Shown: positions 57,449 through 64,000 of the stretch, piece by piece
How positions within the stretch are numbered: the stretch's first letter is position 1
Layout of the letters: each line of letters begins with the position of its first letter
Assembly: GCF_900114465.1 (NCBI RefSeq)
Contig: NZ_FOTD01000001.1
Span: 1-64,000 of the forward strand
Length of the DNA: 64,000 nt
Direction: 5' to 3'
Source: Trichococcus palustris
GTDB lineage: Bacteria; Bacillota; Bacilli; Lactobacillales; Aerococcaceae
Translations under genes and position numbers: made by a program
Notes under the pieces: model-generated
Seen by the model: only the letters and a program-made list of their open reading frames with translations
What the model was told of the DNA's origin: nothing
The model's database searches: none

Positions 57449-59350
57449 ATGAAAGATTTTAATGCAATCGAGCTAGAAAAATCGTACGGAATGAAAAGTT
57501 TATTCAACAAAATATCGTTCACCATCCGCGAAGGGGAACATATCGGCTTGATCGGACAGAACGGAACAGGAAAAAGTTCCCTTTTGGAAATCATCGCTGG
57601 TATTGAAGGCCCCGATTCTGGGACGCTGGACTTTCCGAGTGACTATCGGATTGGTTATATGGCACAGGAACCAATGTTGAATAAAGAATCGACCATCTTT
57701 GAAGCTGTCTATGAAGGCGAAGCGCCCATCGTGAAGACGGTCCGCGAATATGAAGAAGCTGTGGAACTGTTGGCAGTGGATAGCATGAATCCCATAACAC
57801 AGAATAGATATAGCCAAGCGGAGGCGAACATGAACGCTCAGGATGCTTGGCAGACAGAAGTGCAGATCAAGTCTATCCTTAACAAACTCGGCTTGGATGA
57901 CATTACAAAAAAAGTGGGCGAACTATCAGGGGGGCAAAGAAAACGCGTGGGACTGGCACAAGTGCTTATCCAAGCACCGGATTTGCTGTTGCTGGATGAA
58001 CCGACCAACCACTTGGACATGGACTCGATCACTTGGCTGGAAAAATATATAGCCTCATACAAAGGCTCGGTATTATTGGTGACGCATGACCGTTACTTCC
58101 TGGAAAACGCAGTGACGAAAATAATCGAATTGAAAAATGGCGGGCTGGAAGTCTACACCGGCAATTACGAAGATTATTTGATGCAAAAGAGTGAACGCGA
58201 AGCCATCCAGCAAAAAATGGATGACAAGCAAGTGAAGCTTTATAAGAGCGAACTGGCATGGATGCGCAAAGGCGCCAAAGCTAGAACGACGAAACAGCAG
58301 GCGCGGATAAATCGCTTTGAAGATCTCGAAAAAGCTACCCAGCAAAGCAGTTCCGATACGAAGCTGGAAATCCAATTGGATGGTTCACGCTTAGGGAAAC
58401 GCGTTTTCAATCTGGAACATATTTCCTTGGTTGTGGGTGAAAAGAAAATACTCGATGACTTCTCCTACATTTTCCAATCGACGGACAGGATCGGAATCGT
58501 CGGGAAAAACGGAGCCGGCAAAACAACTTTCCTGAATATGCTGGCAGGCGAAAAAGAAATTGCGAGCGGTGACTTGGTCATCGGCGAAACGGTCAAAATT
58601 GCCTACTACAAACAATTGTCGGAAGTGTTGCCTGATGATAAACGGGTAATCAATTACTTGCAGGAAATCGCCGAAGAGGTGAAAAGAAGCGACGGCATCA
58701 TCGTGAGCGTCAAAGAGATGTTGGAAACATTCCTTTTCCCGCGCGAAACACATGGCAGTCTGATCAGTTCGCTGTCCGGCGGTGAAAAACGCCGCCTCTA
58801 TTTATTGAAGCTCTTGATGACGAAACCGAACGTCCTCTTGATGGATGAACCGACAAACGACTTGGATATCGATACCTTGACGGTGTTGGAAGATTATTTG
58901 AACACATTTGGGGGAGCCGTCATCACCGTTTCCCATGACCGTTATTTCTTGGATAAGGTGGCGAATAAGTTGCTGATCTTGAACGATGACGGGAAGCCGG
59001 ATGTATTCTTCGGTGACATGAGTGAGTATCTGCTTGTTTCGGACCAGAAGGAAAGCAACTCGGCAAAACAGAACAGCAAAGCCGTGGCGGCCAAAGAACC
59101 GGAAATACAAGCCGAAGCCGTCAAAGAAAAGGTCAAATTGACCTACATGGAACAGAAAGAATGGTCAGAGATTGAGGATATCATTGCCGGCCTGGAAGAA
59201 AAGAGTCAAACTTTGCAGAAAGACATGGCCGAAAATGGATCGGATTTTGAAAAGCTGTCTAAACTGCAGCTGGAATTGGATGCAACGGAAGAAACCATTG
59301 CTGAAAAATGGGAACGTTGGGAATACCTCAGCCAATTCGCGACAGATTAA
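57449..59350 (+). CDS. ABC-F ATPase, Uup/YfmR-like translation factor
   Basis: The 633-residue soluble protein has two ABC domains: Walker [10 protein letters not shown], signature [13 protein letters not shown], Walker [15 protein letters not shown]; then [34 protein letters not shown]. The ~70-residue linker between them and the C-terminal coiled coil (~560-630) are features of ABC-F proteins of the Uup type, close to B. subtilis YfmR. Such proteins bind the ribosomal E site and relieve stalls; there are no membrane parts, so it is not a transporter. It may form an operon with thyA, whose start lies 17 bases downstream. Confidence 0.88.
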   Translation: MKDFNAIELEKSYGMKSLFNKISFTIREGEHIGLIGQNGTGKSSLLEIIAGIEGPDSGTLDFPSDYRIGYMAQEPMLNKESTIFEAVYEGEAPIVKTVREYEEAVELLAVDSMNPITQNRYSQAEANMNAQDAWQTEVQIKSILNKLGLDDITKKVGELSGGQRKRVGLAQVLIQAPDLLLLDEPTNHLDMDSITWLEKYIASYKGSVLLVTHDRYFLENAVTKIIELKNGGLEVYTGNYEDYLMQKSEREAIQQKMDDKQVKLYKSELAWMRKGAKARTTKQQARINRFEDLEKATQQSSSDTKLEIQLDGSRLGKRVFNLEHISLVVGEKKILDDFSYIFQSTDRIGIVGKNGAGKTTFLNMLAGEKEIASGDLVIGETVKIAYYKQLSEVLPDDKRVINYLQEIAEEVKRSDGIIVSVKEMLETFLFPRETHGSLISSLSGGEKRRLYLLKLLMTKPNVLLMDEPTNDLDIDTLTVLEDYLNTFGGAVITVSHDRYFLDKVANKLLILNDDGKPDVFFGDMSEYLLVSDQKESNSAKQNSKAVAAKEPEIQAEAVKEKVKLTYMEQKEWSEIEDIIAGLEEKSQTLQKDMAENGSDFEKLSKLQLELDATEETIAEKWERWEYLSQFATD

Positions 59351-59367
59351 CTTTTAGGAGAATAAGG

Positions 59368-60312
59368 ATGAAACAATATTTAGATTTAGCAAGGACCGTA
59401 TTAGAGACAGGAAACACCAAACACGATCGAACCGGGACAGGAACGAAAAGCATTTTCGGGCATCAGATGCGTTTCGACCTATCTGAAGGATTCCCGATTC
59501 TGACGACCAAGAAAGTAGCGTTCGGCTTGGTCAAAAGCGAACTGTTGTGGTTCCTGAAGGGCGATACGAACATCAAGTATCTGCTGAAAAACAATAATCA
59601 TATTTGGGACGAATGGGCGTTTGAACGGTATGTGAAATCCGAGGACTATCTGGGACCGGATATGGCTGATTTTGGCCGCCGTGTCCTGAATGAAGAAGGC
59701 TTCAAGGAAATATACGACGTTGAAATGAAGAAGTTCAGGGATGCCGTCTTGACCGATGAGAGCTTCGCTGCTAAACACGGGGAATTGGGCAACATCTATG
59801 GGTCGCAATGGCGCCATTGGCGGACGACAAAAGGGGACTTCATCGATCAAATTTCGGATGTCATCGAAATGATCAAGAAAAATCCCGATTCGAGAAGGCT
59901 GATTGTTTCGGCTTGGAATCCCGAAGATGTCCCATCCATGGCCTTGCCGCCTTGCCACACCTTGTTCCAGTTTTATGTGAGCGAAGGGAAATTAAGCTGC
60001 CAACTGTATCAACGCAGCGCGGATATCTTTTTGGGCGTCCCCTTCAACATCGCCAGCTATGCCTTGCTGACGCATCTGATTGCGAACGAAACCGGGCTGG
60101 AAGTCGGCGAATTCGTCCATACACTGGGCGATGCCCACTTGTACCTGAACCATATAGACCAGATCGAGCTGCAGCTTTCACGGGAAACCTATGATCTGCC
60201 GAAATTGGTACTGAAACATCCGGAAAAATCCATCTTCGAGATGGATAAAGAGGATATCGTTTTGGAAGGCTACAAGAGTCATGCGGGAATTAAAGCGCCG
60301 ATTGCAGTATAA
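59368..60312 (+). CDS. thyA: Thymidylate synthase
   Basis: The 314-residue ThyA is of the longer lactobacillal form (with a ~50-residue insert relative to E. coli). The catalytic cysteine is in [12 protein letters not shown], and [18 protein letters not shown] and [12 protein letters not shown] are intact. It methylates dUMP with methylene-THF, producing DHF for the next gene. ATG 59368 follows AGGAGAA; the frame opens earlier inside the ABC-F gene without support. Confidence 0.96.
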   Translation: MKQYLDLARTVLETGNTKHDRTGTGTKSIFGHQMRFDLSEGFPILTTKKVAFGLVKSELLWFLKGDTNIKYLLKNNNHIWDEWAFERYVKSEDYLGPDMADFGRRVLNEEGFKEIYDVEMKKFRDAVLTDESFAAKHGELGNIYGSQWRHWRTTKGDFIDQISDVIEMIKKNPDSRRLIVSAWNPEDVPSMALPPCHTLFQFYVSEGKLSCQLYQRSADIFLGVPFNIASYALLTHLIANETGLEVGEFVHTLGDAHLYLNHIDQIELQLSRETYDLPKLVLKHPEKSIFEMDKEDIVLEGYKSHAGIKAPIAV

Positions 60313-60420
60313 ATGAATCTAAGAAAATGAAAAAGGAGGATGCCGCACCGACAAAGCCTCTATGCGTTTATCGGAATGATTGCAGGTCCATGCATCGCGA
60401 TTATGCGGCAAAACAACAGT

Positions 60421-60909
60421 ATGATAGCATTATTATGGGCAGAAGATGAAAATGGCATCATCGGCAGAGACAACACTTTGCCGTGGCATCTTCCCAGCGA
60501 CCTGAAGTATTTCAAAGCAGAAACATTGAACCACAAGATTGTGATGGGCCGAAAAACATTTGAGGGGATGGGGAAAAGACTCCTTCCCAAGCGGGAGACA
60601 GTCATCCTTACCCACCAAAAAGACTACGCCATCGAAGGCGCGACCGTCCTGAACAATGTGCAGGATGTCTTGGCGTTGGATAAAGAAGATGAGATGCTCT
60701 TCGTCATCGGCGGAAGCGAAATTTTCAGCCTGTTCATCCCTTATGCCGATTATTTATACCAGACCAAAATCCATGCCGATTTTGAAGGGGACACCTATTT
60801 CCCGACAATCGACTGGACCGATTGGGAACTCGTTGAATCGAAAATGGGCCCCGTCGATGAACACAACCTTTATGAACATGAATTCAAGATATTCAAACGC
60901 GCAAAATAG
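60421..60909 (+). CDS. folA: Dihydrofolate reductase
   Basis: The 162-residue enzyme from ATG 60421 matches the family: IALLWAEDENGIIG, LPWHLPSDLKYF, MGRKTFEGMG, FVIGGSEIF. It reduces DHF to THF with NADPH, recycling the product of thyA. The start is uncertain: 60421 fits homology but has no ribosome site. The only strong site, AAGGAGG (60333-60339), directly abuts an in-frame ATG at 60340, which would add 27 unconserved residues. Either an unusual start or an altered 5' region is present. Confidence 0.9.
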   Translation: MIALLWAEDENGIIGRDNTLPWHLPSDLKYFKAETLNHKIVMGRKTFEGMGKRLLPKRETVILTHQKDYAIEGATVLNNVQDVLALDKEDEMLFVIGGSEIFSLFIPYADYLYQTKIHADFEGDTYFPTIDWTDWELVESKMGPVDEHNLYEHEFKIFKRAK

Positions 60910-60982
60910 GAAAAGGCGTGCCAAAACGGCGTTTCCCTTTGAACATGTTTTTGGATAACAATACCGCAAGAGTCATGACAAA

Positions 60983-61029
60983 ACAAAGAAGGGAACGAAT
61001 TCGCTGCCGAATCCGTTCCCTTCTTTGTT
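60983..61029. terminator. Bidirectional terminator between folA and the hemolysin III gene
   Basis: AACAAAGAAGGGAACG pairs perfectly with CGTTCCCTTCTTTGTT around a 15-base loop; T-rich on the plus side, A-rich on the other. Confidence 0.9.
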
Positions 61030-61035
61030 ATTCAA

Positions 61036-61683
61036 TTAAACATAAAGCAGAATGGCGAAATACATGAAGCTTGCACCGGCCAATACAAATAGGTGCCAAA
61101 TCACATGCATAAACCCGTATTTTTTATTGGAATAGAAGATGGTGCCCAAACTGTAAGCCAAACCGCCCAAAGCAATCAGGCTAATGCCGTTAAATCCGAC
61201 TGTTGCGTACATAGGCTGAACGATGAACAACGCCATCCATCCCATTCCCAGATAAAGAAGGGTAGAGATGCGGTTGAATTTACCGACGAAAAATATTTTC
61301 AGGATGATGCCGACTAAGGCAATCGCCCACACTGTGATGAATAAAACTCTGCTTCGTCCGTTCTGCACAGCAATCAAGCAGAAGGGCGTATAGGTTCCGG
61401 CTATCAAAAGATAGATCGCCGCATGATCGATGTAGCGGAAAATCCTTTGGAACCGGGTCATGCTGAAGCTGTGGTATAATGTTGAGGATAAAAACAGCAG
61501 AATCATCGATGCGCCGTAGATGGTATAGGCTACCATAGCGACGATAGAATCGGATTGATATCCCTTCATGATCAATAGCATCAGACCTGCTATGCTCAGC
61601 AGCGTCCCGATGCCGTGTGTTACAGCGTTCCAAACCTCGTTAACAATCACTTTGTGTCTGTCTCTTTGCGGAAATGTTGTCAA
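61036..61683 (-). CDS. Hemolysin III / TrhA family membrane protein (YqfA-like)
   Basis: The 215-residue protein has seven predicted membrane helices and the PAQR/HlyIII signatures: NEVWNAVTHGIG, a YHSF histidine, DHAAIYLLIAGTYTPF and HVIWHLFVLAGA. Its histidines could bind zinc. In B. subtilis and E. coli relatives a role in membrane energetics or fluidity has been proposed; true haemolysis is doubtful. TTG 61683 is seven bases after AAAGGGGG on the minus strand; upstream in-frame ATGs lack a site. Confidence 0.88.
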   Translation of the reverse strand: MTTFPQRDRHKVIVNEVWNAVTHGIGTLLSIAGLMLLIMKGYQSDSIVAMVAYTIYGASMILLFLSSTLYHSFSMTRFQRIFRYIDHAAIYLLIAGTYTPFCLIAVQNGRSRVLFITVWAIALVGIILKIFFVGKFNRISTLLYLGMGWMALFIVQPMYATVGFNGISLIALGGLAYSLGTIFYSNKKYGFMHVIWHLFVLAGASFMYFAILLYV

Positions 61684-61863
61684 ACGTATTCCCCCTTTTT
61701 CCATGTGTGCATGTGTAATCAGCCAAAAAAACAAAATCTCTTAGGTATCCTTCTGAATGCATTATAGCATATTAAATGATAAAATTTAGGAAATACTGAA
61801 CCTTCTTTTTTTCACGGTTTCCTTTTTTGTTTTTTGTTCAGTGCTGAGAAAGGATGATTGTGC

Positions 61864-62487
61864 ATGGTGGAAAATAATACACGGAAAAACAGAGGGAGGC
61901 ATTACAATGTTTGGAAGGTAGCCTTCTTCGTACTGGTTGGGCTGATCGTCTTAGCGGGAGGGTGGTTGATCTGGGAAATTTCTGCGCCTACTGCGGACGG
62001 CAACACGAAAGAGAGCGCCGTTAGCCAGCCGGCGGAAGGGATAACGCTTTACGTGTCTTTGGATAATAAGGAGATTTCGTCCATCGTCAACGAATATCTG
62101 AGCAATTCCAAGGACTATTCTGGGTACACGCTTGAAATAACCGACAGGGTTGCCTTACAGGGGAAGACGGGGATTTTGGGGCTATCGGTTCCGTTTGCCC
62201 TGGTCGGAGATCCGTTCGTCACTACAGAAGGCAATCTGCAGCTGAAGGTTGACAGCATATCGCTGGGTGGGCTACCGTTGCCGAAGAAGGAATCCTTGCG
62301 CATTTTGGCTGGGGCAATAGCTTTTCCCGATGCATTCAGTATTCAACCGGAAGAGGGGACGGTCGTCATTTTGCTCAATAAAATCCCGTTGCCGCGGGAA
62401 ATGTCCGTTCGCCTGATAAATATTGATGAACAAACGAAAGAATATTCACTGGAAGTCACAATACCAGTAGAAAATTTGATAGAATAA
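61864..62487 (+). CDS. ypmS: YpmS family membrane-anchored protein (DUF2140)
   Basis: The 207-residue protein has a basic N-terminus, one membrane helix (~19-40) and an extracytoplasmic domain with repeated LSVPFALVGDPFVTTEGNLQ-type beta segments, typical of DUF2140/YpmS. Function is unknown. ATG 61864 with AAAGGA upstream is chosen over TTG 61858. It is followed by yozE after 15 bases, a pairing seen in other lactobacilli. Confidence 0.82.
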   Translation: MVENNTRKNRGRHYNVWKVAFFVLVGLIVLAGGWLIWEISAPTADGNTKESAVSQPAEGITLYVSLDNKEISSIVNEYLSNSKDYSGYTLEITDRVALQGKTGILGLSVPFALVGDPFVTTEGNLQLKVDSISLGGLPLPKKESLRILAGAIAFPDAFSIQPEEGTVVILLNKIPLPREMSVRLINIDEQTKEYSLEVTIPVENLIE

Positions 62488-62502
62488 GTAGAGGTGATGG
62501 AT

Positions 62503-62727
62503 ATGAGACAATCATTTTATCTTTTTATATTGACGTACAAGGACCCATATAAGAAAGATGCGCAAACGAAGTTCGCCAATCGAGTGGCGGAAGACTTAAG
62601 TTTTCCTAAGCAATCCACCGATTACCATGAATTGGCGGACTATTTGGAATTGAGCGGAGAATATGTTTCCTATATGGCTGTCTTTGATGAATTGTTTGAA
62701 GTATACAAAGATAGAAACACAATTTAA
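62503..62727 (+). CDS. YozE family protein (UPF0346)
   Basis: This 74-residue soluble helical protein matches UPF0346/YozE along its whole length (SFYLFILTYKDP at the start, VYKD near the end; SAM-like fold). Function is unknown. ATG 62503 has AGAGGTGA six bases upstream; in-frame GTG 62494 and ATG 62497 fall inside that site. Confidence 0.9.
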   Translation: MRQSFYLFILTYKDPYKKDAQTKFANRVAEDLSFPKQSTDYHELADYLELSGEYVSYMAVFDELFEVYKDRNTI

Positions 62728-62748
62728 TGTGAAGAGGGGTAATGAGAA

Positions 62749-63450
62749 ATGAGCACACACATCGCAGCAAAACCCGGACAAATAGCAGAAACGGTCTTAT
62801 TGCCGGGAGATCCATTGAGAGCAAAATATATTGCGCAAACCTATCTTGAGGATGTCGAGCAATATAATGAGGTCCGGAATATGTTCGGCTACACCGGTAC
62901 GTATAAAGGGAAAAGGGTTTCTGTTCAAGGGACCGGGATGGGTCTGCCATCGATCATGATCTACGCGAACGAATTGATCACGGAATACAATGTGCAGAAC
63001 CTGATTCGTGTCGGCTCTGCAGGAGCCATCCAAAAAGATATCCATGTCCGTGACATCGTGATTGCGCAGGGAGCGACGACCGATTCCAGCGTAGTGAGAA
63101 ACACGTTCAACGGCCAAGTGAACTTTGCCCCGATAGCTGATTTCGGCTTGTTGTACAATGCTTACAACGTTGCCAAAGAACGGAAGCTGTCCGTGCATGT
63201 AGGGAACGTACTCTCTTCCGACCGTTTCTACAATGAAGAATTGGATAAACAAAAGCTTGCCGACTACGGTGTATTGGCCGTCGAAATGGAAGCAGCCGGG
63301 TTGTATCTGCTTGCGGCAAAATATAACCGGAAGGCATTGGCGTTGCTGACCATCAGCGATCATATCCTGACCGGCGAAGAAACAACAGCCGAAGAAAGAG
63401 AAACAACATTCGACGATATGATGTTGGTCGCTTTAGAATCTATCCTATAA
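62749..63450 (+). CDS. deoD: Purine nucleoside phosphorylase, DeoD type
   Basis: The 233-residue hexameric PNP has [11 protein letters not shown], the phosphate-binding [18 protein letters not shown] and the catalytic aspartate in TISDHI. It splits purine (deoxy)ribonucleosides to base and sugar phosphate for salvage. GAAGAGGGG precedes the ATG. The ctpA-type gene starts 20 bases after its stop. Confidence 0.95.
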   Translation: MSTHIAAKPGQIAETVLLPGDPLRAKYIAQTYLEDVEQYNEVRNMFGYTGTYKGKRVSVQGTGMGLPSIMIYANELITEYNVQNLIRVGSAGAIQKDIHVRDIVIAQGATTDSSVVRNTFNGQVNFAPIADFGLLYNAYNVAKERKLSVHVGNVLSSDRFYNEELDKQKLADYGVLAVEMEAAGLYLLAAKYNRKALALLTISDHILTGEETTAEERETTFDDMMLVALESIL

Positions 63451-63470
63451 TAATCGAGGTGTAATCCTGA

Positions 63471-64000
63471 ATGGAAAATAATCAACCTGACAACAAGCAT
63501 AAAACCGCAAAGAAGCGGGGTGTAAAATTTTCAGTCTATATCTTGTCCTTACTCATCGTTGCGGGAGCAGCGGCTGGAGGGACGTACGCTTGGATCGGGA
63601 GGAGCGTTGCCTTACCGCCCACTGAAGAAATCATTCAAGGGACCAATACTTCAACGCTGGATTCGGCTGCCTCGGAACAGATCGGCGCAGTCTATCAAAC
63701 CTTGTTGAATAACTATGTCGAAGGCGTCGACAAAAAAGTGCTGATCGCAGGAGCTTTAAAAGGTATGGTCGAATCTGTCGGCGACCCTTACAGCCAATAC
63801 CTGAACACGGAAGCAAGCCAAAATTTGGATGAAAAAATCTCCGCCTCTTTCGAAGGCATCGGAGCAGAGATCATGTCGCTGGATGAAAAAATCGTCATCG
63901 TATCACCAATCAAAGGATCGCCTGCCGAAAAAGCGGGACTGTTGCCGAATGATGTGATCGTCAGTGCGGATGGACAAGCCCTCCAAGGGATGACGGCCCA
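63471..64000 (+). CDS. S41 family C-terminal processing peptidase (CtpA-like), cut by the window end
   Basis: Only the first 176 codons are present. After a basic, polar N-terminus there is a membrane helix (~residues 17-38), a helical segment (QTLLNNYVEGVDKKVLIAGA, DPYSQYL) and the start of a PDZ domain (FEGIGAEI, SPAEKAGLLPNDVI). The serine/lysine catalytic domain lies beyond the window. The family cleaves cell-envelope proteins. ATG 63471 has GAGGTG upstream. This short partial gene is recognised by its order of domains. Confidence 0.88.
   Translation, partial: MENNQPDNKHKTAKKRGVKFSVYILSLLIVAGAAAGGTYAWIGRSVALPPTEEIIQGTNTSTLDSAASEQIGAVYQTLLNNYVEGVDKKVLIAGALKGMVESVGDPYSQYLNTEASQNLDEKISASFEGIGAEIMSLDEKIVIVSPIKGSPAEKAGLLPNDVIVSADGQALQGMTA

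Overview
The window reads as a chromosomal segment of a mid-GC Bacillota, most likely a lactic acid bacterium of the Carnobacteriaceae type (Trichococcus or a relative). This assignment is inferred from gene content, Shine-Dalgarno strength, start-codon use and gene order; no 16S rRNA gene is present. Gene order follows Bacillus subtilis over long stretches (ypbB-recQ-ypbE; cmk-rpsA-der-hup; ypiA-ypiB-ypjD-dapB-cca; dinG-ypmB-aspB-asnS-dnaD-nth-ponA-recU; dnaG-rpoD-trmK-nif3; hrcA-grpE-dnaK-dnaJ), with many Bacillus genes missing between the conserved ones.

Bases 1 to about 5640 are the right-hand end of a prophage. They hold the end of a tail or receptor-binding protein with an SGNH hydrolase domain, a small coiled-coil/zinc-ribbon cargo gene with its own promoter and terminator, a holin, and an amidase endolysin. 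Between the lysis genes and the chromosome junction sits an AT-rich two-gene cassette: a soluble protein of 323 residues and a membrane protein of 222 residues with four predicted membrane helices. I recognise neither. The cassette has its own promoter, with a LexA-box-like palindrome between the -35 and -10 elements, and a leader that can form a terminator hairpin inside a second, outer stem. It is the best candidate here for an undescribed lysogenic-conversion or anti-phage module. The stretch 5160-5640 holds two terminators, a frameshifted gene relic and a pair of GGGGCA direct repeats, and probably contains the attachment site.

The rest is dense housekeeping DNA. 5.7-13 kb: YpbB/RecQ, a LysM protein, cytidylate kinase, ribosomal protein S1, Der and HU. 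13.3-18 kb: TPR protein, YpiB, MazG-like pyrophosphohydrolase, DapB, and a Cca tRNA nucleotidyltransferase whose reading frame runs without a stop into a FlK-like thioesterase. 18-29.3 kb: an orphan protein, DinG, YpmB, AspB, AsnS, DnaD and endonuclease III, then PBP1A and RecU on the minus strand. 29.5-36.4 kb: trigger factor, ClpX, EngB, primase and the main sigma factor. 36.6-44.1 kb: TrmK, a Nif3-like protein, peptidase T, a DUF1294 protein, DegV, TruB, RibF and HemW. 44.1-49 kb: the HrcA heat-shock operon with a CIRCE operator. 49-64 kb: ATP-type PEP carboxykinase, LepA, AhpCF with a possible PerR box, formate-THF ligase, an ABC-F translation factor with thymidylate synthase and dihydrofolate reductase, a hemolysin III-family protein, YpmS, YozE, purine nucleoside phosphorylase, and the start of a CtpA-type protease cut by the window edge.

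I saw no rRNA or tRNA genes, no CRISPR array and no insertion sequence. Start codons were moved inward from the longest possible frame wherever a good Shine-Dalgarno and the family's usual N-terminus agreed.
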